Origin: JAJTZA01 sp041744075
GTDB lineage: Bacteria > Verrucomicrobiota > Verrucomicrobiia > Chthoniobacterales > Terrimicrobiaceae
Length of the DNA: 64,000 bases
Direction: 5' to 3'
Assembly: GCA_041744075.1 (NCBI GenBank)
Contig: JBGTLQ010000282.1
Coordinates: forward strand, 1-64,000
The notes under the pieces are model-generated. The model was given only the letters and a program-made list of their open reading frames with translations. It did not search any database and had not been told where the DNA came from. Every line of letters starts with the position of its first letter. Positions within the stretch are counted from its first letter, which is position 1. Positions 1-11,500 of this stretch are shown piece after piece. The position numbers were made by a program, and so were the translations under genes.

Positions 1-1
1 C

Positions 2-3000
2 GAGGGTCAGATCTATTATATTGTCTCCGATAACTATGGCGGCGCACTCGGCCGCATCGTCTTTAACTTCCAAAAAGTCCCAGCCAACACAACCTTCTCC
101 AATGCCAAGGTCATCCCGGCCGAAGGGCTAAGTGAGATCACTTACAACTTTGGCTCCGTGCACGAGGCTGGCGAACCCACGGGCGGCTTCTCTCCCGGCA
201 CGGTTGGCCGCCGTTCGCTCTGGTGGACATGGACGGCCCCCGCCTCTGGACGCTACCAAGTGGACACCATTGGCAGCCGTCTCGGCGTCTATGAAGACAG
301 CCCCATAAGCGCCCAATTTGGCAGCCCCACAATCCTCGGACTCTACACCCTCCTTGGCGTTTACACAGGCAACTCTGTCAACGCCCTCAGCACCGTGGCC
401 ACAAATGCCCGGATCGCCACCTACTCCAACAGCCCTTGGTCCTTCCAGCGCAACAGCCGTTTGGAGTTCAACGCCGTTGCTGGCACAACCTACCGTGTGA
501 TGGTCAATGCCAACGCTTTCGGCGTCAATGCGGCAGAGTGGGAACAAAACACCCACCTCGGTGAGATACATTTTAACTTCAGCCCCGTGCTCCCGCCCGC
601 CAATGACGATTTCGTCAATGCCACCGAAATCACCGGCATAGAATTTCAAACACTTGTCTCGAACCTCGGTGCTACCAAAGAAACTGGCGAGCCAAACCAT
701 GGCGGCCTCACCAACGGCCGCACGCTGTGGTGGAAGTGGACGGCCCCCGAGTCTGCCACCTTTATCGTCTCCACGGCCGGCAACATATTTGACGACTACA
801 ACTCTCGCAACACCAGCATTGGCGTTTACACCGGCACCGCAGTCAACGCGCTTGCGACCATCGCCTCCAATCAAAACGGAGCCGGTCCCAACTCCGGCTC
901 GCACTCTTGGAGCGCTGCCTCTTTCACGGCCATTGCAGGCACCACCTACCACTTCGGCGTCGATGCGGTTCACGCCGGTAATCTCTCCTTTCTCCTCACT
1001 CGCCCCGCACCCAACGATAATTTCGCCAATGCCACGGTCATGCAAGGTTCGCGCTGGACAGCCACGGGTCACAACTTGCTAACCACCGTCGAGCTTGGCG
1101 AAACAAAGATCGAGTCCTTCTCCAATCCGCCCCCCGTCACCAACCAGACGGTGCGCTCCGTCTGGTGGCGTTGGACGGCCCCGATCTCCGGCACCATTAC
1201 CATTGATACCCTCGGCAGTCAGTTGACCAATGTTCTGGGAGTTTACACGGGCTCCACACTTGGTGCCCTCACCCCTGTTGTCACGACTCCGAACTCCGGC
1301 GACTACATCAACGGCGAAGGCCCCAACCGCTGGCGCTCGGCCAATAAACGCGTCACCTTCGATGCTGTCGCTGGCACCACCTACCACATCACCGTCCAAG
1401 GTGCTGGTTTCACTGCCGCCTCCTCCGGCCCTATCCTCCTCAACCTCGACGGACCGCCCGCCATTCCCTTCACCCCGGAGAACTTTACCGCCCTCCGAAC
1501 TGGCGACAGCTTGATCGAACTCACTTGGGATGACATCGCGGTTGACGAGGAATTCTATGAAATCCAGCGCGCCACCGACGGAGTCTCCTGGGTCTCACTT
1601 CACAACACCAATCCTGATGTCGAGAGCTATGAGGATTTCGATACCGCAGGTGACTTCGACTACTTTTACCGCGTCCGTGCCGTCAATAGCGTGGGCTCCA
1701 GCGCCTGGGCAAGCGCTACCGTCACCGTCCCTCAACCGCCAGCTGCGCCAAGTAATCTTGTGGTCAACGCACTCTCTGCTTCCGATTTAAGAATCACATG
1801 GGACGCTCCCACGACAGCCGACACTCAGCGCCTCGAGCGCAGCACCGAGGGCCCCTCCGGCCCATGGACCCTGCTCACAGCCAATCTCTCAGGCACCACG
1901 AACAGCTACACCGATCCCGGTCTGGCCGCTGAAAATCTCTACCATTATCGCCTCCGCGCCTCCAACACGCTTGGCCACAGTGAATGGGCTGGCACCTCTG
2001 GAACCACTCAAGCTGTGGGCAGCTATAGCATTAGCATGCCCGATGAGATCGACGAAACCGCTGAGAGCTTTACCGCCACGGTCACTCGCACCGGCACCAT
2101 CGGCACACAAACCCTTTTCCTCAGCGTCAACGACGCAAGACTCAATGTTCCCACGATCGTCACCATACCGAACGGCCAGAGCAGTGTGGACTTCCTTGTT
2201 AACATAGACGATGACGCCATCATCAATCCCTCCGATATTGGCACGATCACCGCTTTTGCCCCAGCCGCCATCATCGGCGAATCCTTCACCGGCCTGGCAG
2301 GCACCGAAGTCACCGCACAAAACACCGGTTGGGGCTGGGGCGGCCCTTGGTATCACACGAATGCCAGCGCTGTGCTCATCGAACCGAGCCTTTCCTACAC
2401 AAAGAATGGCACCATCAGCTCTTCCGGTACTCGCGCCGCTCGCCTGAGCGATCCCGGAGACAATCGTCGCAACTTCATGGCCAAACTCAGCACCGGCAGC
2501 GTCTGGGTCTCCTCACTAATCTACCGGAACAGCACCAATTGGAACACCTCCATGATCGTTCGCCAAAACACCAATGGCGGCGATTGGGGGCGGGTCCGCT
2601 ACGCCAGTAACGTCCTACACTGGGAACTCGAGGCTGGCACCGGCAACAAGGTGCAATTGCTCAACTCAAATCCCACGGCGACCACCTTCTATGTGGTGAT
2701 GCAATTCGACTTCGACACGCGAAAAATACGGGCATGGCTTAACCCCGACGTTTCAGGGAATTCTCCCACCAATGCCCTCGGCAACGGTGAAGTGAACATG
2801 CAAGCCAATCTCGATGGCGTCAGCCGACTCGACTTCGGAAACAACAGCAACGTTGATCAATTTGACGAATTCCGCGTCGCCACATCCTTCGCAGATCTCC
2901 ACGGGGGCATCACCACCACCCGCGCCATCCGCGTACTCGACAATGAAGCGCCCACCCCGTCCCTCACCGCGCGTGAACAATGGTGGCAAGATCAATTCGA

Positions 3001-3364
3001 AACCACAGAAACCGAAGGTGACACCGCCTACAGTGCCGACCCCGACGGTGACGGTGTGGGCAACCTGCTGGAATATGCGTTCGACGGTGATCCGCTCGTG
3101 CCAGGCACGGCGGCATTACCTGAAATAGGCAGCATTATTATCAACAATGAAGAATTTCTAAGCCTTAGCGTCACCAAAAACTCAGCTGCCACGGACATGA
3201 ACTTCCTCGTTGAAACCTCGACCAACCTATCCACTTGGCATAGCGGTGAAGGGCACACGGTCATTGTCAGCGAAAATGCCACAAGCCTGGTCGTCCGCTC
3301 TTTCTCTCCCATTAGCGGTGACACCCACCGATTCCTGCGCGTGCGCATTATTGCCGATCCATGA
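2..3364 (+). CDS. Large secreted multidomain protein (5' end outside window): WWxWTAP modules, FN3, Calx-beta, shared C-terminal domain
   Basis: The reading frame is open from base 2, so the true start lies upstream. Three modules of about 140 residues (roughly 150-590, 600-1010 and 1010-1450) each carry a WWxWTAP motif followed by LGVYTG and an 'AGTTY' strand, a beta-sandwich type common in secreted verrucomicrobial and planctomycete proteins. Two fibronectin III modules follow (about 1470-1730 and 1735-2010), then a Calx-beta-like module (2020-2260) and a segment resembling a concanavalin-type sandwich (2280-2920). The last 135 residues contain a calcium-loop-like DPDGDG motif and match the C-terminus of the protein at 5234-8437. 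The stop overlaps the xylanase start (ATGA), so the two are probably co-translated. Likely a cell-surface or secreted carbohydrate-binding protein; no catalytic site was seen. Confidence 0.85.
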   Translation, partial: EGQIYYIVSDNYGGALGRIVFNFQKVPANTTFSNAKVIPAEGLSEITYNFGSVHEAGEPTGGFSPGTVGRRSLWWTWTAPASGRYQVDTIGSRLGVYEDSPISAQFGSPTILGLYTLLGVYTGNSVNALSTVATNARIATYSNSPWSFQRNSRLEFNAVAGTTYRVMVNANAFGVNAAEWEQNTHLGEIHFNFSPVLPPANDDFVNATEITGIEFQTLVSNLGATKETGEPNHGGLTNGRTLWWKWTAPESATFIVSTAGNIFDDYNSRNTSIGVYTGTAVNALATIASNQNGAGPNSGSHSWSAASFTAIAGTTYHFGVDAVHAGNLSFLLTRPAPNDNFANATVMQGSRWTATGHNLLTTVELGETKIESFSNPPPVTNQTVRSVWWRWTAPISGTITIDTLGSQLTNVLGVYTGSTLGALTPVVTTPNSGDYINGEGPNRWRSANKRVTFDAVAGTTYHITVQGAGFTAASSGPILLNLDGPPAIPFTPENFTALRTGDSLIELTWDDIAVDEEFYEIQRATDGVSWVSLHNTNPDVESYEDFDTAGDFDYFYRVRAVNSVGSSAWASATVTVPQPPAAPSNLVVNALSASDLRITWDAPTTADTQRLERSTEGPSGPWTLLTANLSGTTNSYTDPGLAAENLYHYRLRASNTLGHSEWAGTSGTTQAVGSYSISMPDEIDETAESFTATVTRTGTIGTQTLFLSVNDARLNVPTIVTIPNGQSSVDFLVNIDDDAIINPSDIGTITAFAPAAIIGESFTGLAGTEVTAQNTGWGWGGPWYHTNASAVLIEPSLSYTKNGTISSSGTRAARLSDPGDNRRNFMAKLSTGSVWVSSLIYRNSTNWNTSMIVRQNTNGGDWGRVRYASNVLHWELEAGTGNKVQLLNSNPTATTFYVVMQFDFDTRKIRAWLNPDVSGNSPTNALGNGEVNMQANLDGVSRLDFGNNSNVDQFDEFRVATSFADLHGGITTTRAIRVLDNEAPTPSLTAREQWWQDQFETTETEGDTAYSADPDGDGVGNLLEYAFDGDPLVPGTAALPEIGSIIINNEEFLSLSVTKNSAATDMNFLVETSTNLSTWHSGEGHTVIVSENATSLVVRSFSPISGDTHRFLRVRIIADP

Positions 3365-5190
3365 ATTCTCTCTTGAAACCCCCTCATAGCATTCTCGCCA
3401 TCATTTGTCTTTCCATGTCCAGCATGTTAACACAGACGACGGAAGCTACGGTGCGCTGGCGGGCTGTGGACGGGAAGCTCGAAACCCCACCTCCCACTGC
3501 CGAGGCCAGTATGGATGCCGCATCTGTTTTCCCCAAAACGAAAGGCAATCCCGTCTTTCTTTCTCCTTTTGCCATCAAAAAGGGCGACGTGATTTCATTT
3601 GCGACCGAAGTAGAAATCATCGTCACTGAGGCCGATTCCGGTGCTGAGGGTCAGGCTGGCGTGGTTCTAACCATGCTTCCCGCATCGTCCAAGAATAATT
3701 ACAATCCCGATGCCGAGCATCGGCAGATCGTCATCGTGGGAACACAGTCTGAGGAGATTCGTTTCGCATTTCGCTCCAAGTCTGCATACGGGACAGGAGA
3801 GTTATTGATGGTTCCCACCATCTCCTATTTCGGTCGGCCGTTACGCCTCACAAAAATGCGTTGGGAAAACCATGGTTCAGAGGCTGATCCCCAAACACTG
3901 ACCCAATCATCAGGGAGCTACCCGGGCCAGGAACTTGACGCCCCATGGAGAGCGCAGGCTGACGAACAAATCGACCGTTATCGAAAAGCTGATTTTCAAA
4001 TCCAAGTCGTTGACCGCTGGGGAGCACCGGTGTCGGACCTTGATATCGCAGTGGAACAGATTCGACACGCCTACCCGTTCGGGACAGCCGTTGTAGCCTC
4101 GCGCATCGTGGATGCCCCACGCGAGTTTGCGCCTGACTCGGGGATGACCACCGAACTTTGGCTCGCCGACAACGCCCGCTATCGCAAGGAAATTGAACGC
4201 AATTTCAACGCTGTGGTTTTTGAAAATGATCTGAAATGGCCAATGTGGAATGGAAGCAACGAGGCACCCGCCAATTATGATCAACAATGGACCTTACGTG
4301 CTCTGGATTGGTTCCACCATCGGCAGTTCACCGTCAAAGGACACACAATCATTTGGGGGAGTTGGCGCTTTTCACCCCCTTGGTTGCGTGAGAAAGAAGG
4401 TGACCTCGATGCGATACAGAAAGCCGTGCTGGCCCATATTCGAGATATAGGAAATGCCACTGCCGACCGCACCCAGCTTTGGGACGTGCTCAATGAACCC
4501 ATGAGCCACGTGAATCTCATCAAATTGCTGGGCATGGATGCTGTGGCTGAATGGTTCAAAGAGGCCCGTGCTGCACTCCCGGGGGTGCGCCTGGTGATGA
4601 ATGAATTCGATATTGTGGGCAACGGAGGAAACGAACAACGCCGCGCAGATTTCACGGAGTTTTACCATGAACTTGTTAAGAGGGATGCTCCGATTGATGT
4701 CCTCGGATTCCAAGGCCATTTCTGGTCGGATCGATTCACCGCTCCCACCGAGGTCTGGCGGATCATTGACGAAATGCATGTGGCCACCGGGTTGCCCTTC
4801 ATGATTTCAGAGTTTGACATCAATGTGCCAAATGAAGTTCTACAAGCCGAATACACCCGTGATTTCCTTACCGCTTGGTTTGCCCATCCGAACACGGAGG
4901 CCTTTATCATGTGGGGCTTTTGGGGCCGGGCCCATTGGATGGGGGAAACAGGCGCCATGTACCGCAACGATTGGTCAGAGAAGCCAAGTCTGCTAGCTTA
5001 CCGCGATCTCGTCTTCAGGAGGTGGTGGACCAATGCTTCCGCAGCAACCGACCTAAGCGGCAAGACGATTATCCGCGCTTTTCAAGGTCGACACAGAGTC
5101 ACCGTCACGCCTCCAAACGGCGGTGCTCCCATCATGCGTGAGTTGGACTTACCAAAAGAAGGACGCTCCGTGACCATCGTAATTCCATAG
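3361..5190 (+). CDS. Secreted endo-1,4-beta-xylanase, GH10 family
   Basis: 609 residues beginning with a hydrophobic signal peptide (first about 30 residues), an N-terminal beta-rich, carbohydrate-binding-like region, then a GH10 barrel. The acid/base glutamate is E379 in 'WDVLNEP' and the nucleophile is E484 in 'ISEFDI'. Their spacing of about 105 residues fits GH10. The family hydrolyses internal beta-1,4 bonds of xylan outside the cytoplasm with retention of configuration. The ATG overlaps the stop of the upstream gene by 4 bases, and a third secreted protein starts 43 bases downstream, giving a three-gene unit for hemicellulose use. Family assignment is firm; exact substrate (plain or decorated xylan) is inferred. 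Confidence 0.93.
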   Translation: MNSLLKPPHSILAIICLSMSSMLTQTTEATVRWRAVDGKLETPPPTAEASMDAASVFPKTKGNPVFLSPFAIKKGDVISFATEVEIIVTEADSGAEGQAGVVLTMLPASSKNNYNPDAEHRQIVIVGTQSEEIRFAFRSKSAYGTGELLMVPTISYFGRPLRLTKMRWENHGSEADPQTLTQSSGSYPGQELDAPWRAQADEQIDRYRKADFQIQVVDRWGAPVSDLDIAVEQIRHAYPFGTAVVASRIVDAPREFAPDSGMTTELWLADNARYRKEIERNFNAVVFENDLKWPMWNGSNEAPANYDQQWTLRALDWFHHRQFTVKGHTIIWGSWRFSPPWLREKEGDLDAIQKAVLAHIRDIGNATADRTQLWDVLNEPMSHVNLIKLLGMDAVAEWFKEARAALPGVRLVMNEFDIVGNGGNEQRRADFTEFYHELVKRDAPIDVLGFQGHFWSDRFTAPTEVWRIIDEMHVATGLPFMISEFDINVPNEVLQAEYTRDFLTAWFAHPNTEAFIMWGFWGRAHWMGETGAMYRNDWSEKPSLLAYRDLVFRRWWTNASAATDLSGKTIIRAFQGRHRVTVTPPNGGAPIMRELDLPKEGRSVTIVIP

Positions 5191-5233
5191 TCTGGGTGTT
5201 TTGGAAATGCCCCCTTGAACCACCTGCGGGATT

Positions 5234-8200
5234 ATGAAAGTCAGTTTTCTCCACCTCCTATTGTTCGCACCGCTCGCGTGGTTCCTCCTACCAGACACTC
5301 CAGCCCTTGCACAAGACGGCTCCATCCGTGCGGTGCGCGTTCACGCGACGACACAGGCTGCGCCGCCGCGCATCACGCTTCATTGGGAAGTGAGTCCGCA
5401 CGTCGTGGATGGGATCTGGGTCTATCGCCGGGCACCCGGAGCCGCTAATTGGGATTATTTGGGAACGTCAACCACGACCACTTCTTACATCGACAATAAC
5501 GTCTCGGTTGGCACTCGTTACGAATACAAGGTCTATCGCACCTACGCCGATCTCACAGTATCCTCGCGCGGCTACACCATTGCCGGTATTGAAGCTCCTC
5601 TGATCGACCAGCGAGGCACCGTGATTTTGCTTGTTGATTCGTCCAAACACGCCCCGCTCGCAGCAGAAATTGCGCGCTTCAAAAACGACCTCGCTGGTGA
5701 TGGTTGGACTGTCGTGGAAGAAACTGTCGGCCCCTCTGAAACTCCAGCATCCGTCCGCGCCAAGCTTCAGACGATTTTCAATACCGACCCTGCTCATGTG
5801 AAAGCCGCCATCCTTTTCGGCCGCATCCCCGTACCGTATTCAGGCGATATTTTTCCTGATGGCCATTCGAGTCATCGCGGGGCATGGCCAGCTGATACCT
5901 ACTATGCGGATCTTACCGGCGAGTGGACCGACACCACCGTCAGCCAATCCACCGCCAGCCAAAGTCGTCATCATAATATCCCCGGCGACGGTAAATTTGA
6001 TCAAAGCAAGCTGCCCTCCGCAGCCGACATCGCGATTGGACGAATTGATATGTCCAACTTGAGCGGCTTTGGGGCCGGAGGCAACGAGACTGAACTTCTG
6101 CGAAATTACCTCCGCAAAAACCATGAATTCCGTCATCGACTTGGCGAGTTTGCCGAAATCCCCAAGCGTGGACTTATCCGCGACAGTTTCGGCTCTCTCA
6201 GCGGCGAGGCCCCTGCCTCGGCGGGGTGGCGCGGTTTCAGCGCCATGTTCGGGTCCGCCAATGTCACCGCCTCAGCCAATTGGTTTCCCACCCTCGAAAC
6301 CAACAAATACCTCTGGGCTTATGGCGGCGGATCGGGCACCTACACCAGCGCTTCCGGCACCGGATCTTCAAACGACTTCAAAACAAAAAACAGCCTTGCC
6401 GTTTTCCAGATGTTGTTTGGTTCCTATTTCGGAGATTGGGACAGCCCGACCGATAACTTTTTACGTGCCCCAATGGCCGGTGCCGCTGGCTCGCTGGGGC
6501 TGGTCAGTGTTTGGGCGAATCGCCCTGACTGGCATGTTCACGGCATGGCTCTCGGCGAGACCATCGGCGATGCCTACCTGCGCACGGTCAACAATCCCAG
6601 CGATTTTGGGGAATTTTGGACGCAGGGATATTTTATCAGTAATCAAGCTTATGCTCAGATGGTTCACGTTGCCCTCATGGGCGATCCCACGCTCCGCCTC
6701 CATTCGGTGGGTTCTTCGGTTGGCGGCGCAGTCTCCCGCACCCCCGGTGATTTGTTGGATGACGTGACGATCACCTGGCAGGCTGTTTCCGAATCTGACC
6801 TTGTTGGCTATCACGTCTATCGCTCCGAACAGCGATTCGGTCCTTACACCCGCCTCACCACCACGCCCAGTTCCCAGCTTTCTTTCAATGACACGACTGC
6901 GCCGAAGGCAAAAGTTTATTATCAAGTCCGCGCCGTCGTTCTCACGAGCAGTGGGTCTGGCACTTATCTGAACACAGGCCAGGCCTTAACCTATTCCGTG
7001 CCCATCTCCGCCCCGACGACGGCACCCACCAATGTCACAGCCACTGCCATTAGCGCCTCCACCATTGGGCTTTCTTGGACCAGTGATGACGCCGACACAT
7101 TTATTCTACACCGCCGCATCTCCGGCACCAGCGGATGGAGCGAAGTCGCAGAACTGGACGGCACACTCCGTCAGTATCAGGACACCGGCCTGACTGGCGG
7201 AACGACGTACGAATATCGCATCATCGCCGACAACCTCCTCGGAGAATCTCCCCCCTCCAACATCACCTATGCCACGACACTCTCTGCAACCATTCTTGTT
7301 TTTGATTCTTTCACCGATGGAGGTGTGACCAACGGGGCTGATCCGCTCGACGTCAATTGGTCAAAAACCGACGCCAACCCATCCAATACAACTTTTGGTG
7401 TTGTGCCGGATTCCACGCTCGATCCCATCGCCCCGCACCATGTCGCAGAACTCCATATCGACGCCTCCAACACCGAGCGTTACCTTTATTTCCCGCTGCC
7501 CAATGAAGTGCAACTTGGCGTCGGTGAGGGTCTTCGATTTGCCTTTAAACTCCGCCACACCGGCACGCCTCGCCCTGATGTTTCTACCACGTCCTTCTCC
7601 CTCGCGCATACCCCGTCCAATGCCCCCTGGAATAACGCAGCCAACAAAGAATACTGGGTTCGCACCTCCTACGGCACGGCCGGCACCCTTGGCACCATTC
7701 GCAAAACCTTGGCCCAACAAGTCCTCAACACCGGCACCGAACTTCAAAGCGGCACTGCGTCCATCAATGCCGGCACGGATGTCATCAGCATCTCCTTTGA
7801 AGTCACTCGAACGACAACCTCGCAAATGCGCATCCGGTATCGACTCAACGGCGGCGCGATCCAGGAAACCTTCGACAACACCGACATCATAACCGCCTTC
7901 AACCGCGTCTTCTTCCGCTTCCGCACCCGCAATGACCCGGAAAACCCTGGCGACCCACGCTTCCGCCTCGACAACATCACCGTCGAAACTATCCCCGCCC
8001 CGCCACCCCCACCTCTCACTCCCCTCCAAATCTGGCAGGCTGCACATTTCACCCCCGAACAACTCGCCGACCCCGAACTCGAAGCCACCGTCTGGGGATT
8101 CCGCGCTGACCCTGATGGCGACAACATCAGCAACATCCTCGAATATGCTCTCCTCGATGGAAACCCTTTGAGCCCCGGTGCCGCCACCCAGCCCGTGCTG

Positions 8201-8437
8201 GGTTCCCTAACCATCGCTGACATAAAATATCTCACACTGACCGTTTCCAAAAATGCCGCCGCCGCCGATATCACCCACCTCGTGGAAACCTCGACCGACC
8301 TCACCACCTGGCAAAGCGGCACAGACCACACCGTCATCGTCGCCGACACAGAATCAGAACTAACCGTCCGCACCGCAGCCCCACTCTCCAATGCCCCCCG
8401 CCGCTTCCTGCGCCTGCGTGTGACTTATCAAGAATAG
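5234..8437 (+). CDS. Secreted gingipain-fold (peptidase C25-like) protein with FN3 modules, probably catalytically dead
   Basis: 1067 residues with a signal peptide ending near 'ALA-QDG'. After an N-terminal FN3-like module (about 30-115) comes a C25-like caspase-hemoglobinase fold (about 120-495) recognised by 'GRIPVPY', 'ADIAIGRID' and the closing 'LMGDPTLRLH', which matches the gingipain 'FGDPSLLVR' end. Where gingipains have the catalytic His in 'GHGS' this protein reads 'YGGGSG' (about residue 364), and the catalytic Cys strand reads 'QMLFGSYFGDW' (about 394), with no Cys. Two more FN3 modules follow (about 500-690), then a lectin-like sandwich. The C-terminal 130 residues carry DPDGD and match the end of the protein at 2-3364. 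Probably a binding or scaffold protein of the polysaccharide locus. Confidence 0.85.
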   Translation: MKVSFLHLLLFAPLAWFLLPDTPALAQDGSIRAVRVHATTQAAPPRITLHWEVSPHVVDGIWVYRRAPGAANWDYLGTSTTTTSYIDNNVSVGTRYEYKVYRTYADLTVSSRGYTIAGIEAPLIDQRGTVILLVDSSKHAPLAAEIARFKNDLAGDGWTVVEETVGPSETPASVRAKLQTIFNTDPAHVKAAILFGRIPVPYSGDIFPDGHSSHRGAWPADTYYADLTGEWTDTTVSQSTASQSRHHNIPGDGKFDQSKLPSAADIAIGRIDMSNLSGFGAGGNETELLRNYLRKNHEFRHRLGEFAEIPKRGLIRDSFGSLSGEAPASAGWRGFSAMFGSANVTASANWFPTLETNKYLWAYGGGSGTYTSASGTGSSNDFKTKNSLAVFQMLFGSYFGDWDSPTDNFLRAPMAGAAGSLGLVSVWANRPDWHVHGMALGETIGDAYLRTVNNPSDFGEFWTQGYFISNQAYAQMVHVALMGDPTLRLHSVGSSVGGAVSRTPGDLLDDVTITWQAVSESDLVGYHVYRSEQRFGPYTRLTTTPSSQLSFNDTTAPKAKVYYQVRAVVLTSSGSGTYLNTGQALTYSVPISAPTTAPTNVTATAISASTIGLSWTSDDADTFILHRRISGTSGWSEVAELDGTLRQYQDTGLTGGTTYEYRIIADNLLGESPPSNITYATTLSATILVFDSFTDGGVTNGADPLDVNWSKTDANPSNTTFGVVPDSTLDPIAPHHVAELHIDASNTERYLYFPLPNEVQLGVGEGLRFAFKLRHTGTPRPDVSTTSFSLAHTPSNAPWNNAANKEYWVRTSYGTAGTLGTIRKTLAQQVLNTGTELQSGTASINAGTDVISISFEVTRTTTSQMRIRYRLNGGAIQETFDNTDIITAFNRVFFRFRTRNDPENPGDPRFRLDNITVETIPAPPPPPLTPLQIWQAAHFTPEQLADPELEATVWGFRADPDGDNISNILEYALLDGNPLSPGAATQPVLGSLTIADIKYLTLTVSKNAAAADITHLVETSTDLTTWQSGTDHTVIVADTESELTVRTAAPLSNAPRRFLRLRVTYQE

Positions 8438-8501
8438 AAGCCATCCGGTTGTCGGCATCGCAGTTGGATTTCCACCAGTAAAATTGCATGGACAATGTTA
8501 A

Positions 8502-11500
8502 TTATGACTGTCTTGAAATTCTATGCCGGAGGTCGGGTAAGACTTGTTGGTATCGCCTCCCGTCCTTAGTGAGCGTGCGTCCTCCGCGCACGGTGACTAG
8601 ACCGAGGCGCTGGAGATACTCATCCACTTCAACGAAGTCTCCGCGATTGCTGATTCCCAGCCCCTGACGCAAACGCTCCTCGGCCGTCGCTCCGTGGCTG
8701 GTAAGGTAAGCGAGATAGTTGCGGGCGGTGATGTCGAGACCACTGGCATCAATACCCTGGTCCTCAAAGTATCCAGCGACCGATGCCACTGTCATCGCTT
8801 CGCCAATTAGATGGCGACTGGGGCTGCCCCCCGTGCCTCGAACCGCTGCGTAGAAATGCGGGATTAACTGGTTGGTCAGCATCCGCACGGCGACGCGCGG
8901 CTGGGCGCGGGTGCGGGCGGCGACCTCCTTGCAAACCTCATATGGTAACGAATAGCCATCCAATTCCCGCAGGCCGTGAAGCCAGAGGATACCGGCCAGT
9001 TCGTCTAAGGTGTAGTTGCGCAGCAGAACGCGGTCGGGCCGGCTGCGGAAGGCCTCGGTCAGCTTACCCGCGTCGGTGGTGGCCATGAGGAACACTACAT
9101 CGCCGAAGTCGTAGTCGATGTTGTCGATAGTCGTAAGGCGAGCATCGTCGAGGGCGCTAAGAAGGATGTTGGCCACGGTAGAAGGTAACGCGTGGACTTC
9201 GTCGATGAAGATCACACATGCATCCAGGCGAACCGGGCGCGCCTCGCTCTCAGGAACCTTATCTTCTGATTGAAGCTTCTCAATGAGCATGCGACCGTTG
9301 CGCAAATCGGCACCAGAGAACAGGATCGGTGTCTGGCCGAGGAGCTGATCGGCAATTGCCCGGGCGAAGCTGCTCTTACCCACTCCCGCCGAGCCGACGA
9401 ACATCGTGTCCTTAAAACGCTGCTGGAAGTCCCGCGCATAGTGCAACCGGTTGATCAACTGCCTCACGGTTTCGTCCTGCCCTATCATTCCCAATTCGTT
9501 TGGTTGCGGTGGCCAGGCTTGCTGGTGCGAGCCCGCAGCTTCCATTGGGGTTGGGGAAATCGCATTGGGTGGGGCGGTCGGAGTAAGCGGCGTCGCATGG
9601 GCGGGTTCCGCCACGATTGGATTTTCGCCTTGCGATGCCTCACGATCTCGCAATTCCGGAGCTGGCAGCGGCGTAATGGAGCCTGGGGGAGGAGTGTTTC
9701 CCGAGTCTCCCCCGCCGCCTTCCGGTGTATTGTCGGAATCAGTCTCCTCAATCAGCCTCTGCACTTCGGCTTCACCCAATGTCCGAATCATGATTGGCGG
9801 GTTGGCCCCACGCACCAGCTCGGTCTCCCGCACTTGGCTCTCACCAAGAGCTACCCGAACTATCTCGCCTTGCACGGTCACTGGGAGAGGGTCGCCTTCT
9901 TGGTGAAAGATGCGCTTCAGCCAGCCGCACCATGTCCCGCGTAACTGTGGCGTCACCGGTTTACCGAGGCAGCCGCGCACCAACACCTCCTTCAGCATTT
10001 CGCAGCGAGGCACCGAGAGCGGTCCACCACCGGACACAACTCCGGTCAAACCATCGGCGACCGCCTCCAAGGTCGCCTCGAGCTGGGTCGCCGCCTGCTG
10101 CAGAGTGGCTGCGGTAATATCTGTGACGGTCCCTTGAGTGCTCTTTACCTCGATAGTTTCAATGACGATGCCCTCACCGTCCTGTCGGAGTGCTATAAGA
10201 TCGCATCGGTCGTTTCGCTTGCCGAGTCGCAACCAATGGCGGGCGATTTGGTGGTCTATGGACACCACCAGCGCCCCCGGATGCCGTTGCGAGTAGTCCC
10301 TCGCCGCCAGCAACGTTCCAGCCAAGCCCAAGACTTGGTTGGTATCCACCGAGCCATCCTTCTTCACCAGATTGAGAATGCCTGCCCCCGTCAGGTGCAC
10401 GCCTTCTTCGAGTAGTTTACTGAGCTGCGTCGCCGTAACGTGCAGATGCCAGCGGTTGAAGGCCGGACGAACCAACTCTGCGAGGCGGCGGTAATCACGT
10501 GCCAGCAAGACCAGTTCACGCTGATCCTCGCGGCGGGCGAGGAGGCGCACGGAGGAAAGCCCAGATTCAGCCGGAAGGACTCGGTCTGCCAATGCGAGCC
10601 AAAAGGCCCCCGGCTCTACGCCCTGTAAAACCTGGTCCACAACTTGGCGAAGGTTCTCCGCGTCAGCCCAAGCATTGGGCGTAGAATCTCGCTGGCCTTT
10701 GTCCGCCTCGTTCATAAGCTGCATGAACTCGGAGAAAGGCGGTTCGTCCGTCGTGGGGTCGAGACGGAGAGTGCCGCGTAACTCCTGATAGCGAATGACC
10801 TTGCGCACGCAGAACGGACTCATCGGCATAGGCAGGCCCATGTCGCTGCGTCGGATGGAGACCCCGGCCTCGTCGAAGATAATGAGAAGGTGGAGCGGCT
10901 CCCGCCGCCAATGGGCGATCCATTCGTCAAGTGGCTTGGGCTGCTCGTGGATCTGCAACTGCAATCTCCCCGAAGCAAGGCGGGCTTCGATGAGGTCCAT
11001 CGTCTCCGAGGAAAACGCAAGGGCCTGGGCCGCGCGTCCACGCACCGACGGGGCAGTTGTAGAAAACATCTCCAATCGCATCGCTGGCAATGTGCCCTCT
11101 CGCCGTTCACTTAGGATTTTTGAAAGCTCAAGCACGAGCTTCGGCGCATTGGGTGGGTTAACAATGCCAACTCGTAAAGGGTGTAGGTGAATCCGGTTAG
11201 CGACAGCAAAGCGATCCAACGCATAGCGAACCGTGGTGACACCATCCAACCCCGAACACGCGTTCTGTAAATTTTCGAAAGTCGCCAATCCATGGAGATC
11301 GCTGGAAATCGGCAGCAACCGCGCTCCGCCCTTGTTCGCGGGAAGGGCGCTTGCGAACAGGACGCTGAGAAACTGTTCTGGGCGGCGGCATTCATCGAGC
11401 ACCGCTTTGCGGTCCTCCGGTTCAAGAGTGCTACCCAAACCCCTCAGCACTGCTGCTAGACGTTGGTAGCGCCACAAATGCAGCGGATGAGTGGGCAGCA

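Noticed and set aside
128..1399. Long minus-strand open frames opposite the first gene
   Set aside because: They are antisense to repetitive, GC-rich beta-sandwich modules and show no recognisable protein features.
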